Source: Berghia stephanieae
Taxonomy: Eukaryota; Mollusca; Gastropoda; Nudibranchia; Aeolidiidae
Length of the DNA: 64,000 nt
Direction of reading: 5' to 3'
Assembly (NCBI GenBank): GCA_034508935.3
Contig: CM067443.1
Coordinates: forward strand, 48,079,197-48,143,196
Part shown: positions 20,701-33,005 of the stretch, piece after piece
Layout: each line of letters begins with the position of its first letter
How positions within the stretch are numbered: position 1 is the stretch's first letter
Program-made: the position numbers and the translations under genes
The notes under the pieces: model-generated
Seen by the model: the letters and a program-made list of their open reading frames with translations, nothing else
Databases searched by the model: none
What the model was told of the DNA's origin: nothing

Positions 20701-23700
20701 TGGTGGTGGTGGTTGTAGTAGTAGTGGTAGTGATGATGTGGTGGTGGTGGTTGTAGTAGTAGTGGTAATGATGATGTGGTGGTGGTGGTTGTAGTAGTAG
20801 TGGTAATGACGATGTTATGGTGTTGGTGGTGGTTGTAGTAGTAGTGGTAGTGATGATGATGTGGTGGTGGTTGTAATAGTGATGGTAGTTGTAGTAGTAG
20901 TGGTAGTGATGATGATGTGGTGGCGGTTGCAGTAGTAGTGGTAGTGATGATGGTTGTAATACTAGTGGCAGTGATGAAGATGTTTGGGGGGGGGGGGGGG
21001 GGGGGAAGGTATCCTTGGAACAAATTGACCTCACCGGAATTTGACGGAAGTTGCCTGGAGCCCGGAATTTTTTGCTCCAGAACTGAGTTTTTTTCCGGTG
21101 AAGGTGAAACCGGAGTTTTGGCATCACTGCTGTAATGTATCCTTCGGAATACAATTTACACACATCATCAAACTTGATTCAAGTGCAAATAGTTATCTGA
21201 CAATATGCAGTATTGGATAATTTACAGAGATTAGAGGACAAAAAGTGTTAAAATAATGGAAAATTTTCCCTGAATTGTCTAGTTGGGAAAAAAAACAACA
21301 AACGAAATATAAAAACTTGAGACGAGGTTACCTGCTGGTGGTGGCAGAATTACCTGCAGTTTGACAAATTTACTTGACACCATTGGCAGTTAAAAAACAC
21401 TTCATAAAAATACAATCCATTGGCCAGTTAAACCGATCAGCAGGCTTGAAGTCAGACATTGAAAAAGTGGTGAAGATACCCCCTTTTACCCTACTTTCTT
21501 TCATTAGGTTATAATTAATCAAAGGTGTAGATCTATCTTCACCAAGGGCCGTCGGAGTGATGAGGCGTGAGACTCTAATGAAACCAAAGCCACAATGTAC
21601 TTACTTCTTTCTAATCCCTGGATCAGTTGCAAAAAGTAAAATATTACTTTTAGATTTATAAAAAGTATTTAAAAACTTTTGATTCTAAAAGAGGAAAATG
21701 AAACTTAACTCCAGGGGGGCAAGGCAAGTCACTAAAAAATGTCAACTTTGAATATTGATTTTTAAAATTTTCTCATTCAAAATATCACAGTAGTGAAAAT
21801 AATCTGTCGCAAACATGAGGTGGGGAAATCAGTTCGTTGGTTATTCTGTGAGAGGTCGGCTTTTTGTGCACCTTTCCTTGCCATAGCAGTCAACGGTGAG
21901 AGGTGTCAATTGAGGCAGACGTTTCTAGTATTTTTACTCTCTAGCCCTAGCCGAGCATTCAACAGTCACTCCTAGCGCTAGAATTTCTTTCAATTTGTAT
22001 TTTCACCGTGGATCTTTTGTCATGTATTTATTTATCCAATTTGTCATCATATAGAAGCATTTTAAAAACTCTAGAACAAACCTTGATAGATTTGTGAAAG
22101 TTTAAAATTTCCTAATTTGACAATTGTTTTGATTGTCTGCCGCATTTTGATTTGTGAAGTATTGAAAGGTAGTGCAAAGCAGTCCTATGTTTTTTTGTTT
22201 TTTCTATTAAGTTAATGATGTGTTTATTTCTTGAGTGTATTTCAGTGGATTATTGTGTAGCGTAATTTAAATAATTTGTTACATTTATTTAATTTTGTAT
22301 AGCTTGGTGGACGACCTTCACCGCACGGTGAAAATAGCCTGACACATTATTTTCACCATACGGTGATAATGGTATCTTGGTAGCTAACAAACTTCGCGGC
22401 ATTTGTCTGTGTTGAATCCATGACCTCAAGAAGTCGGGGGGGGGGGGGGGGGGGGGGGGGGGGCTTAAGATAGACATAGAAATTGAAATCATTTTTTCTC
22501 GACTTGTGAATAGCTCATATTCTACAGCAGAGCCACGTTCTCCAGGCGGAGTTGTACCAGTAAGAAAGGTTGCGGGTTCAAGACCCCATTGCCGCCACGA
22601 AATTGGAAAGCTTCATCGGTAACTGTAACCTATTCTGAATCCGCCATTCCGCTGGTATTATTATAGCTTTGGGAGGCCTTCCAAAAGCTCCTCGTGCTAA
22701 GGCAGGGAACCCAAATATTCGCTCAACTAATACTAAGAAAAAATACATCATAGTACCTTTTACTACCCCTAATAGGAAAAACAAACGACCTCTAGCTATC
22801 CCTAATAGAAAAAAAAAAAACAACAACCCTAGGACTGCTTTGCACTACCTTTCAATACCTCACAAATCAAAACGGTGGCCGAGAATCAAAACAATAGTCA
22901 AATTAGGAAATGTTAAACTTTCACAAATCTATCAAGATTTGTTCTATATGATGACAAATTGAATAAATAAACGTCTGACAAAAGGTCCAAAGTGAAAATA
23001 CAAATTGAAAGAAATGCTATAACGAGGAACTTTCGGGAGACCTCCCTAGCTTCTGTTCTTTTGTTCTTTTTTTTAAACCCGTCTGCACATGCAGGAAGAA
23101 AATGATGTCGGATAGAATTCAAAGGGACTGAATGCTGAGGCCCTACGACGTCACAGTTCGTTTCCTGGATTCTGATTGGCTAATACATACTGTGAAAATA
23201 GTCTGTCAGGCTATTATCATTGTATGGTGAAAATAGCCTGTGTGAAAATAGTCCGATTAACTATTAGGGTTAGTTAAAGTTTAAGTAAAGGTGATAGTGA
23301 TAGGGTGTTTGTTTTCCTAAACGGTGTCTACGTACACAGTAACTTTAGGCAATCTGGGGTAGTCAAATTGTGACCCAACTCGCCCATAAGAAAGTTATGA
23401 CTTGAAATTGCTGTTCGTTTTTACTAAAAGTTTTAGGGGGGGGGGGGGGATTCAATTGAAGATGCATAACTTCGTTAAAGAGGAATATCGCAGATATTTT
23501 GGTATCATTATTTTTGTTACTAACCGGGCACCTAGCCTCAGGATCTACGTACACGGTAACATTTATACACGGTAACCTTGAATCTCGCCTTTAATGGGTT
23601 AAATTGTATTGTTTGATTTTAAAAAATAACACACACACACACATACAGAGCGAGGTCCATCCATTGCTTGTATTGTAGAGGCAAACTAGTTACCGTGTAC

Positions 23701-25030
23701 GTGCCCGGTTACTGTGTAGACATTGCCTTTCCTAAAGGCTGTCATTATCCCCAGACACCTATCTGGGGATAACGAAAATTGGTTATTCCCAGGCACCTGT
23801 CTGGGGATAACGAAAAGGCTGGGGATAACCAAATTTCGTTATTCCCAGACGGATATTTGAAACTCCGCTCTTTTAAACAATTATCCACAGTCCAGAATAT
23901 GGAAAGTTTCCAAATAAGGAAAGTTAATAAATAATCTATAAAAACATAAAATTAACCAACATTAAATCAGTTGTTACTACATATACACAATATGCGTCGA
24001 CTTCGAAGTTGGTGTCATGGCCGAAGGGTTTAGTCGCCTGCCCTGGAAGTTTTACCAGAATCGACGTTGTGGGTTCAAATCCTGGTTCCGCCACTTTTTT
24101 TTTTTACATTCCGTCTTCTTTTAACAGAACGGTGCAGGGGATAAATGTCCCATCCATCCCCCCCACCTCTTTTTTTTCTTTCAAACTCTCTCTCTCTCTC
24201 TCTTCTTAGTTCCTTTCTAGTTTCTAGCAAATTGTCATATTCGTCCCAACTCCGATCTCAAAAATTGTCTAAAAAGAATAAATAATTAAAAAGCAAACAA
24301 ACAGAAATATTCAGAGAGCGACCAAATGGTCAGATAGAGGAGAAAAAAACAAACAATAATTTTTTAAAAAATAAATTTTTTTAAAAGAAATTCATGCTCA
24401 GAAACGGAACAAAAGGTCAAACAAGGAGAAAAGAACGAATTTTCATTATCCCCAGACAGGTGTCTGGGGATAATCACAGCGTTTCCTAAAAGTAAAAGGG
24501 TTAGAGTTAGAGGTATACTAGGTTTTATTTTTTCTTAGGGTTAGTTGAGGAATATTTGAGTTGTTTCTCTTCATATTAGGAGCTTTTGGAAGGGCTCACC
24601 ACTATCACTAATGATTAAACTAAGAAGAGGAGTGGGGTAAGTAAGATGAATAAGAGAAGAGTGGTGAAATTTAAGGGTGGGTGAATATTATATTATTGAG
24701 TGAGTATGATTGATTTATTCAAAACTGGATTTGACGTCAATGTGAATAACATGTGCTTGTCTTGAGACTAAAAACCCAATCATTTCTGTAATAACCTTCC
24801 ATTTAATAATTGCATCAGCTGCATTAGGTTTTGATTAGATAGGAAGACAGATCAGCGAAGTGGAAATGGACAAACAATCACAATGTAGAGACCCTCTTTC
24901 CTGTCGATGAGAGAAATAATTATGAGCCAACAAATATTTACCACTGCTTGTTCTGTAGATGTCTAAGAACAGAACGAGACAATGCCAAAGAAGAATTGAC
25001 GACACTGATGAGCTTGAACGACGAGGCCAT
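17268..25030 (-). CDS. GRPEL1: GRPEL1, mitochondrial GrpE-like nucleotide exchange factor (three exons)
   Basis: Joining 25030-24942, 19348-19183 and 17708-17268 gives 696 nt: 231 codons plus stop, close to the 217 aa of the human protein. Both introns are GT-AG and the phases agree (2, then 0). The N-terminus (MASSFKLISVVNSSLALSRS) is basic, Ser-rich and lacks acidic residues, as in a matrix-targeting sequence. A coiled-coil segment (EEKLQEEIKKLGVELKEHK) leads into the GrpE core: KIFGISSFCKDLLEVSDVL, NPHLVNLYEGLNMTE, KVFNKHGL, KFDPHVHEALFQVP, and a closing RTLRPALVGV. By family knowledge it works as a dimer releasing ADP from mtHsp70 in the matrix during protein import and folding. Intron 1 (5.6 kb) holds most of the repeats. 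Identification is strong; expression was not assessed. Confidence 0.95.
17709..19182 (-). other. GRPEL1 intron 2
   Basis: Contains a G18 tract (18000-18017) and a tRNA-derived SINE (18312-18593). No further exon is needed by the reading frame. Confidence 0.85.
18312..18593 (-). repeat. SINE-1, tRNA-derived (GRPEL1 intron 2)
   Basis: Its head on the minus strand shows a tRNA-like A box (TAGTGGTATGA) and B box (GGTTCAAGCC). The tail ends GCGCTATATAAAAG. Five near-complete copies in the window share one orientation. Confidence 0.85.
19183..19348 (-). CDS. GRPEL1: GRPEL1 exon 2 (presequence end and coiled coil)
   Basis: Acceptor TTTTCAG|T at 19349, donor AAG|GTATTG after 19183. It encodes LPSLSQRYALSTK, which fits a mitochondrial processing site (RY|A), then an acidic linker and the GrpE coiled coil. 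A TTG codon at 19320 (the L of ALSTK) could be mistaken for a start. The reading frame runs on past the donor into the intron and is not coding there. Confidence 0.92.
19796..21129. mobile_element. hAT-like non-autonomous element with triplet arrays (GRPEL1 intron 1)
   Basis: Flanked by a perfect 8-bp direct repeat CTGTAATG (19788-19795 and 21130-21137). Ends are CAGAGACGCCAAC and GTTTTGGCATCACTG, imperfect inverted repeats of the CAG(T)GATGCCAA type seen in hAT elements. The interior is mainly a 940-bp GTG/GTA/GAT array (about 20050-20985) and a G20 tract. No transposase is present. Confidence 0.8.
20050..20985. repeat. GTG/GTA/GAT triplet array with 45-60 bp higher-order units
   Basis: Segments such as GATGATGTGGTGGTGG then TTGTAGTAGTAGTGG recur every 45-60 bp. 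Long Thr/His/Leu/Pro frames on the minus strand are artefacts of it. Confidence 0.9.
21980..23024. mobile_element. Long inverted repeat (possible MITE), arms of about 190 bp
   Basis: Sequence at 21980-22194 returns reverse-complemented at 22836-23024. Examples are AAAGGTAGTGCAAAGCAGTCC on the left (22163 onward) facing GGACTGCTTTGCACTACC, and TGATAGATTTGTGAAAGTTT facing its complement. The 640-bp centre holds a G28 tract, a small hairpin (CACGGTGAAAATAGCC) and a B-box-like GGGTTCAAGACCCC near 22578. It lies in GRPEL1 intron 1. Confidence 0.75.
23748..24476. repeat. TTATCCCCAGACA hairpin repeats
   Basis: Short palindromes built on TTATCCCCAGACA occur at 23749, 23791 and 23850. A perfect one, with a two-base loop, is at 24446-24473. 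The segment between carries a tRNA-like B box (GGGTTCAAATCCTGG) near 24070. Confidence 0.7.
24477..24941. other. GRPEL1 intron 1, exon-proximal part
   Basis: No repeat boundary, RNA gene or additional exon was recognised. Confidence 0.5.
24942..25030 (-). CDS. GRPEL1: GRPEL1 exon 1 (start codon and transit peptide)
   Basis: ATG at 25030-25028, then 29 codons plus two bases, ending CAGTG|GTAAAT. Codon 30 becomes TGT (Cys) when joined to exon 2. The exon is too short for ordinary ORF finding. The start was chosen because it gives a targeting peptide and the correct phase. Confidence 0.88.
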
Positions 25031-25466
25031 GTTCACAGTTCACGTTTTGTAAGATTGTTTTACTTTCACAACTCGTAGTGCCGAGGTCAACGTTCAGATC
25101 TAATTTTGATTTTCATTTGAAGAGTTCTCATTGAAGAGATTACTCTTATAATTTTGTTAATAATAAAATATTTTGGGTCATTTCCCTTACACAAAACGTT
25201 CTAAATCCGTTCTTTCTCAGATAACTGTTAACTAATTAGAGTTTTGGTTTGTCTTAACAATCAACAATCTGAACTCATATAATATTAGACATTATTAGAG
25301 ACGAAAATGACCACATAAGCAAATACGAAACGCTTCATTAAAAAAGAAAACGTGAAACAATCAAAATGATTTAGAACGCTCAAAGTAAGTCCCCTAAAAA
25401 AAATAAAATAAAAAAAAAATAAAAACAATGGTACCAAAAGAACATTCACTAGAAAAATTAATTCTA

Positions 25467-25596
25467 GGATGGAGAGAAAGATAAAGGGAGTAAATGTGAG
25501 TCAGAAATAATGGATCAACACAAAACAAACAATGTTTCGACCTTTGACCTTTTTCAAGTAAACACGATGTACCCTATATATAATATATGATTGCCA

Positions 25597-25639
<43 letters not shown>

Positions 25640-25883
25640 TGTTTCAGTTTACAATATTAAAGTTTTGTTGTTTTGCTTTGTTTTCTTTTTTTTTTTTAAA
25701 TTATGATTTTATCTCTCTCCTTTATTTTAAATTTAACTTCATGTTTCATTTCAGAAAATATATTTTTGGGGGATTTTTTTTTTTTGGGGGGGGGGGGAGG
25801 GTATTTTTTATTTTATCTCTCTCCTTTCTTTTAAATATAACTTTGAAACGCATCCTTCCTCTCCGTTCTCCGACGTTATCTCT

Positions 25884-25940
<57 letters not shown>

Positions 25941-25941
25941 G

Positions 25942-25983
<42 letters not shown>

Positions 25984-25988
25984 ACTCT

Positions 25989-26034
<46 letters not shown>

Positions 26035-26095
26035 CTTGCAATCACACACACACACACGCGCGCGCGCGCGCGCAAACAGACACATTATGACAATC

Positions 26096-26146
<51 letters not shown>

Positions 26147-26257
26147 ATCGTGTTTACTTGAAAAAGGCCAAAGGCCGAAACGTCGTTTGTTTTGTGTTGT
26201 TCCCTTATTAATGGGTCACATTTACTCCCTTTATATTTCTCTCCATTTTATGACTCA
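25467..26257. mobile_element. Foldback element with hammerhead-like cores
   Basis: Arms of about 100 bp (25467-25572 and 26147-26257) are inverted copies sharing GGAGAGAAA, AAGGGAGTAAATGTGA and GTTTACTTGAAAAAGG. The centre holds (GT)n, T and G runs, (CT)n, (CTGT)n, (CA)n(CG)n and (TA)n. Each arm carries ACTTGAAAAAGG, a stem, then CGAAAC, which resembles a degenerate hammerhead ribozyme core. Confidence 0.7.
25599..26148. repeat. Compound microsatellite cluster
   Basis: (GT)n at 25599-25638, (CT)n and (CTGT)n at 25879-26032, (CA)n followed by (CG)n at 26043-26073, and (TA)n at 26098-26148. The alternating CA/CG part is prone to Z-DNA. Open frames here are artefacts. Confidence 0.92.
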
Positions 26258-26574
26258 TTTAGACACCTCTAGTTATTGGTTAATTCTATGATAATGATGG
26301 ACTGACTCGTCGATTTCAACACAAATACTTACACATTCATTCAATCACACTCGACCTGTTCACTTTGGAGGAGGATCCCCGCAAGGACCAGGGCAAAACT
26401 TATCTTAGACCGGTTCAGGAAACTAGATGGAAGGAAATGTTTATAATGGGGATATTTGAGTGAAAGAAAGTGTGAGCGTAACGATAAGCGAATAGATTTT
26501 AGTAAAAGTACAATTCCCATCGATGTCACTACTTACTTGGTGAAAACTGCATCGTCTGAAATGACTACTATTAT

Positions 26575-28316
26575 ATGGAGCCTGTTTTATTATATGGACG
26601 TGAGACATGGACCATCAGCACAGCACTATGTTTTATTATATGGACGTGAGATATGGACCATCAACACTGGGTTTTATTATATGGACGTGAGACATGGACC
26701 ATCAACACAGCACTAGGGTATGGACGTGAGACATGGACCATCAACACAGCACTGGGTTTTATTATATGGACGCGAGTCATGGACCATCAATACAGCATTA
26801 GGTTTTATTATATGGACGTGAGACACGGACCATCAACACAGAAGTACTTTTTATTATGTGGACGTAAGACATGGACAATCAACACAGAAGTAGGTTTTAT
26901 TATATGGACGTGAGACACGGACCATCAACACAGAAGTAATTTTTATTATGTGGACGTAAGACATGGACAATCAACACAGAAGTAGGTTTTATTATATGGA
27001 CGTGAGACATGGACCATCAATACAGAAGTACTTTTTTTTTTATATGGACGTAAGACATGGACAATCAACACAGAAGTAGGTTTTATTATATGGACGTGAG
27101 AAATGGACCATCAACACAGAAGTACATTTTCTTATATGGACGTGAGACACGGACCATCAACACAGACGTAGGTTTTATTATATGGACGTGAGACACGGAC
27201 CATCAACACAGAAGTACTTTTTATTATATGGACGTAAGACATGGACAATCAACACAGAAGTAGGTTTTATTATATGGACGTGAGACACGGACCATCAACA
27301 CAGAAGTAATTTTTATTATGTGGACGTAAGACATGGACAATCAACACAGAAGTAGGTTTTATTATATGGACGTGAGACATGGACCATCAATACAGAAGTA
27401 CTTTTTTTTTTATATGGACGTAAGACATGGACAATCAACACAGAAGTAGGTTTTATTATATGGACGTGAGAAATGGACCATCAACACAGAAGTACATTTT
27501 CTTATATGGACGTGAGACACGGACCATCAACACAGACGTAGGTTTTATTATATGGACGTGAGACATGGACCATCAACACAGAAGTACTTTTTATTATATG
27601 GACGTAAGACATGGACAATCAACACAGAAGTAGGTTTTATTATATGGACGTGAGACACGGACCATCAACACAGAAGTAGGTTTTATTATATGGACGTGAG
27701 ACATGGACCATCAATACAGCACTAGGTTTTATTATATGGACGTGAGACATGGACCATCAACATAGAAGTACGTTTTATTATATGGATGTGAGACATGGAC
27801 AATCAACACAGAAGTAGGTTTTATTATATGGACGTGAGACATGGACCATCAACACAGAAGTACGTTTTATTATATGGACGTGAGACACGGACCATCAACA
27901 CAGAAGTAGGTTTTATTATATGGACGTGAGACATGGACCATCAACACAGAAGTACTTTTTATTATATGGACGTAAGACATGGACAATCAACACAGAAGTA
28001 GGTTTTATTATATGGACGTGAGACATGGACCATCAACACAGAAGTACGTTTTATTATATGGACGTGAGACACGGACCATCAACACAGAAGTAGGTTTTAT
28101 TATATGGACGTGAGACATGGACCATCAACACAGAAGTAAGTTTTATTATATGGACGTGAGACACGGACCATCAACACAGAAGTAGGTTTTATTATATGGA
28201 CGTGAGAAATGGACCATCAACACAGAAGTACGTTTTATTATATGGACGTGAGACATGGACCATCAACATAGAAGTACGTTTTATTATATGGACGTGAGAC
28301 ATGGACCATCAACATC
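26575..28316. repeat. 46-bp minisatellite derived from LINE coding sequence, about 37 units
   Basis: Consensus unit contains TTTTATTATATGGACGTGAG, then ACATGGACCATCAACACAGA and AGTA. One frame reads VLLYGRETWTINT, closely like VLLYGSETW in the LINE fragment at 11.4 kb. Units alternate between GTGAGACATGGACC and GTAAGACATGGACA types. The period is not a multiple of three, so no continuous protein is encoded. Confidence 0.92.
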
Positions 28317-28959
28317 TAGTTAATACACACAATTGAAAGATGATTCTTATCCTTGCACTATAGATCATCCATCTTTATTTGAACAAAATTGTGCTATGAC
28401 AGAAGACACAAAAGTATTGGAGTGTTATTCACGGTGGTGGCATGGAGGAAACAAAGAAGATGGATGGATGTGATGCATTGGATCTGTGGCTGGATTCGCA
28501 CTTCTCTTTTGATAAGAGCTATAGGAAAAGAAAATTTCAACCTGATTGTGGATAAAGTAAACAAAAGATTTAAATCCCTCAATAACAGTGGTCCTACCCC
28601 ACCCACCTCTATGTTTCTCCCTTATCCCTCCAATCTCACCAACCGCTTCTCAGAGAACGCCTTGATAAACCAATGTGGGTTACGGTTCTTTTCTTATCTT
28701 TCTTTTCAATTTATAGTACGACATTTCTTTATCATTATTATTATTTTACTTGTCCTAATTTTAATATATGTAATTAAAGAGTGTTATACACACAAAAAAT
28801 AATTGAAAAACAACCGAACAAACAAACAAATAAAAACCAAAAACAACAAAACAACACAAACAAAAAAAAAAAAACAAAACAAAAATCAACAAAACATCAA
28901 ATCAATACAAAATAAAAACACATTACTTTTTTTTATATATAAAACCTTGGAATCAATGA
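28317..28959. other. Unassigned sequence after the minisatellite
   Basis: A 137-codon open frame (28389-28802, plus) has no recognisable domain. Its C-terminal third is hydrophobic and Ile-rich from AT-rich DNA. An A-rich run follows (28800-28920). I do not call a gene. Confidence 0.4.
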
Positions 28960-30289
28960 AATTTTAAATCAACTTTTTTTTCTTACACTTTGAAAGTTAA
29001 AAGAACGAGACATCAACAAACCGATACTATAATAAAGAAACTAATGAACTTTTCCTGGAAACAAGTATGGACCTTAATCTACAGCAAATGATTAGACATA
29101 AGATCCGAAAATATGCTGCATTGGAGGTTCTTTTCACAAACTGTCCTAACCCATTAGACAACATAAAATTGATACCAGAATTGAGTGACCATGACATCCC
29201 TCAAGTAGAATACATGTGTAACCCTCCCAGAAGAAAGCCAACAAAACGAAATTTTATTTGTTGAAAAAGGATGACATTGCGTCTCTGAAAATGAAATGAA
29301 AAAAATTGGTAGCTTTTTTTTCTTCAAAAACATCACAAAAATATGTCCATTAACTCCCTTTCGAATTGTGTAAAGAACAACCTGCTTTTAATACAAGAAG
29401 AAAATGCACCAACAAAACTAACTACTACCTCAAATAACAAACCTTGGATGAATACAGAGACCAAATGCATCTTGAGGAAGAAGAAAAAATGGTTCGAAAG
29501 AGCAAAGTTGTTATAAGAAATATCGAGATGTTAAATGATCTGGGAGAAATCAGTGTCGAACAGACTACATACAGAGTACATCAACAAAATTATTGACGAA
29601 GACACCGGAAGAAGTAAGCAACTCTGGCCGGACATTAAAAGTAAAAAACAAGGAAACTATTGGAATATCTCCACTGAAAGATAAAAATCAAAAGCTGACA
29701 CAAGAGCCAATAAGAAAGGCAAATATAGTGAATGAACAATTTTCATCAGTATTCTCCGAACCATCTAGCAAAGTCGAAGGAAAACTAGTTGGAAACAAAG
29801 TAGACCCAATGGAGCAAATCACTGAATCTAAGAAAGGTGTTCTCATGCTTATAAGAAACCTCAATGAAAATATGACCTCTGGACCAGATGGCATATCAGC
29901 TAAATACTTAAAAATGTTCTGTAATGAACTGGCTCCCATTTATACCTTCCTTTACCAAGTCTCTTTGGACCAAAGTCAAGTTCCTGAAGACTGGAAATAT
30001 GCCCGCATTAAACCGATATTCAAAAAGGGCGACACAGTGCTGAAAAATACAGACCAGTATCTCTTACATCAATATTTTGTAAACTGCTGGAACACGTAAT
30101 ATGCAGATGCCATTCTACTGGATTTCAGCAAAGCATTTGATAAAGTTCACTACCAAAGCCTCTTGAACAAGCTTGATCACTATGGGATCTCAAAAACCAC
30201 CCATGTATGGATTAAATCATTTCTTTCGATGCCATCCCAAAGAGTCATGGATGAGAACAAAATGTCATCTTTCAGTCCTGACATGTACC
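28960..30289 (+). mobile_element. Decayed LINE, 5' part (split by a hAT-like insertion)
   Basis: Plus-strand frames encode endonuclease-to-RT linker sequence and early RT motifs: KKGVLMLIRNLNENMTSGPDG, given here by its core NENMTSGPDGISAKYLK, then DWKYARIKPIFKKGD and LLDFSKAFDKVHYQSLLNKL (catalytic FSKAFD). Many stops and shifts show age. The copy breaks at 30289 and resumes at 33006. Confidence 0.85.
29593..30099 (+). pseudogene. LINE reverse-transcriptase fragment (motifs 0-2)
   Basis: The longest surviving frame of the decayed LINE (168 codons). It includes SGPDGISAKYLKMF and VPEDWKYARIKPIFKKG, hallmarks of Jockey/CR1-type RT N-terminal regions. After its stop, a frame change brings the FSKAFD motif back at about 30120. 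Confidence 0.8.
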
Positions 30290-30339
30290 CAGTGGCGGTT
30301 CTAGCCTATTTACAGTGATGGGGCAAAGATGATTCGGTC

Positions 30340-30343
<4 letters not shown>

Positions 30344-30422
<79 letters not shown>
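30344..30422. repeat. (TA)n microsatellite
   Basis: About 39 TA units near the left end of the hAT-like element. Confidence 0.95.
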
Positions 30423-30427
<5 letters not shown>

Positions 30428-31064
30428 TTTTATTTTATTTTATTTATTTATTTATTTTTTAATTAATTTTTTTTTAATTATTATTTTTTTTCACCTTTAA
30501 AAAATAATATTTCAACCACAAATAATCACATTCACAATGAAATGACAATACAAGTAGATTTTAATTATTCCAAACGTAATCAAAACTGAATCACGAAAGA
30601 GAATACCACTAAAAAATAAAGCGACGAGACATAATGCGACAACACCTTGACAATACAAGTCCATTTCGTTCACTCGAAAAAATTAAAGATTTGCTTTAAT
30701 CCCTCAACGGCGAGATTAATATTTCTGTTACATTATTGGTTTTCAGTAGTATGTAGTAACCTTAATGTTTTAATCGAGAAGCAACAACAGCGATATGACT
30801 CGAGTTTCATTCAGAGCTCAAATTGCATTTCACTGCTGTCTTGATGATTAGAGTGATTGTGCCGGTGGTGGTAGTGGTTGGAATAGTGGTAGCGGTGGTG
30901 GTGGTGGTGGAGGAGGATGTAATTATGGTAGTGGTTTTGGTGGTGCTGTTGGTTAGAATGATAGTTGTGGAGACGATGACGGAAATGTTATGATGATGTT
31001 GATATTGTTTTTATTGCTATTGTAGTACTTGTTGTTAATATTGTTGTTGTTGTTAATGATGAAG

Positions 31065-31600
<536 letters not shown>

Positions 31601-33005
31601 GTTTCCAATCATTTTTTCTCGTTTAAAAAAAATTGATATCTATCAAAACAGTCGAAATTCCGGTCATTTTTTAAAAGGGTAGTTAAAATATCTACGATTT
31701 TATTAGCCCTGAAAACTACGATTTTTATTTTCCTATTTCAAGTAGGCAGCTCTGCTATGACAAGTACTCGTATCAGTATCAGTTCCATAGTCAAAATAAG
31801 ACAAACAAAAACAACGTTTATTTAATCTTAGGCTTTCGCCAATACTTCATACAATACAATTAAGACAAAATAATGTTACGAATTTCTCCTCATGCATTCG
31901 TTAGACTATAACAATAACGACCGTGTTATCTTTACTCCTTACCCAACCAACCCCGAGCTTCCCGCCTCTTCATCGCGAACTATCTTATGTATGTATTAGC
32001 TTCAGGACGGGCAAGTACGGAATCTGCCCACCCTTCCGTATTTCCTCTATAAGTCAGTTAGAATTCAACTCTCTCCTTTTCTCAGAAGAGTATTTCTCGT
32101 ATACTAATTCAAATGTTGAGCAAACCAAAATGGTGGTTGTATTTTATATATTTATTTAGTCGTGACTTTTGAATAAAAGTGTTTTGTTTTATTATACGGA
32201 ATACAATAGAAAATTACATTGTTTTGCAAAATTATTTTGTCTGGCAATAAAAATACAGGGGTAATTACTTTAAGAATTAAAAAAAAAAAAGAACTAACAA
32301 ATTAATTTGTTAAAAAACAAAACAAAAAAAAAAACAAAAAAAAAAAACAACAACAACAAAAAACAAATAAGAAAACAATTTAAATAAATGAGTTTTGAGA
32401 AGCACTAAAGAAAACGAGAAAAAAAAAGAAAAGTTTAAATGGATAAACAAATATATAAAAACAACACAAATCAATACTAAATTGATGTAAAATTAGTAAA
32501 TTAATAAATTTAATTCAATACTGGAACATTCCCAAAGTCATTACATCAATGGTACCAGCACAAGTAAGGCAATAAATAAGAAAAAGTTCGTTTGCCAAAA
32601 TCTCTATTTAGTTTTCACTGGTTAATAAGGTGGGCTCATTTGAATTAGCCCGACCTAGTACTAGAGAGGCCAGACAGCAAAAATCGGAGTTAGTTCACCG
32701 TCAGGCGACGAGACGATGAGATGACGATGTGGGCGGAGTGGAGTGGTTGGGGGGGGGGGGGGGGGGGGGGGTGATAAAAAAAGAACAGGAGCGTATCCTG
32801 GTTTATGCATTAAGGGATGCATGGTGATTCGCAATCTATCAAAAATACACACAAATTGATTTCAGTACGAAGTATAAAGTTTAAGTAGTAACTTTTGAAA
32901 TTATCTAATTTAAATTTGATTATTTCAGACCTGGTAATACAGCATATAACTTGAAAAAACAGGCTGGTATTTGCCCACCCTGCCCATTATTACCAGCCGT
33001 CCCTG

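Noticed and set aside
20484-21163. Long His/Thr/Pro-rich open frames on the minus strand
   Set aside because: Produced by the GTG/GTA/GAT array in the hAT-like element of GRPEL1 intron 1.
22669-22962. 97-codon basic open frame (starting MGGLPKAPRAKAG)
   Set aside because: It spans the long inverted repeat and A-rich tracts, with no domain or conserved composition.
24009-24090. Possible tRNA-Ser/Leu gene
   Set aside because: A TGGCCGAAGGGTTTAGTCG A-box-like part and a GGTTCAAATCC B box are present, but the acceptor stem does not pair and the anticodon arm is poor. More likely a SINE head or pseudogene.
26575-28316. Regular repeats of about 46 bp as a possible CRISPR array
   Set aside because: The whole unit is repeated with no unique spacers, the surroundings are eukaryotic, and there are no cas genes. 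It is a minisatellite.
28389-28802. 137-codon open frame as a candidate gene
   Set aside because: No recognised domain, a hydrophobic AT-driven C-terminus and no splice-supported context next to a minisatellite.
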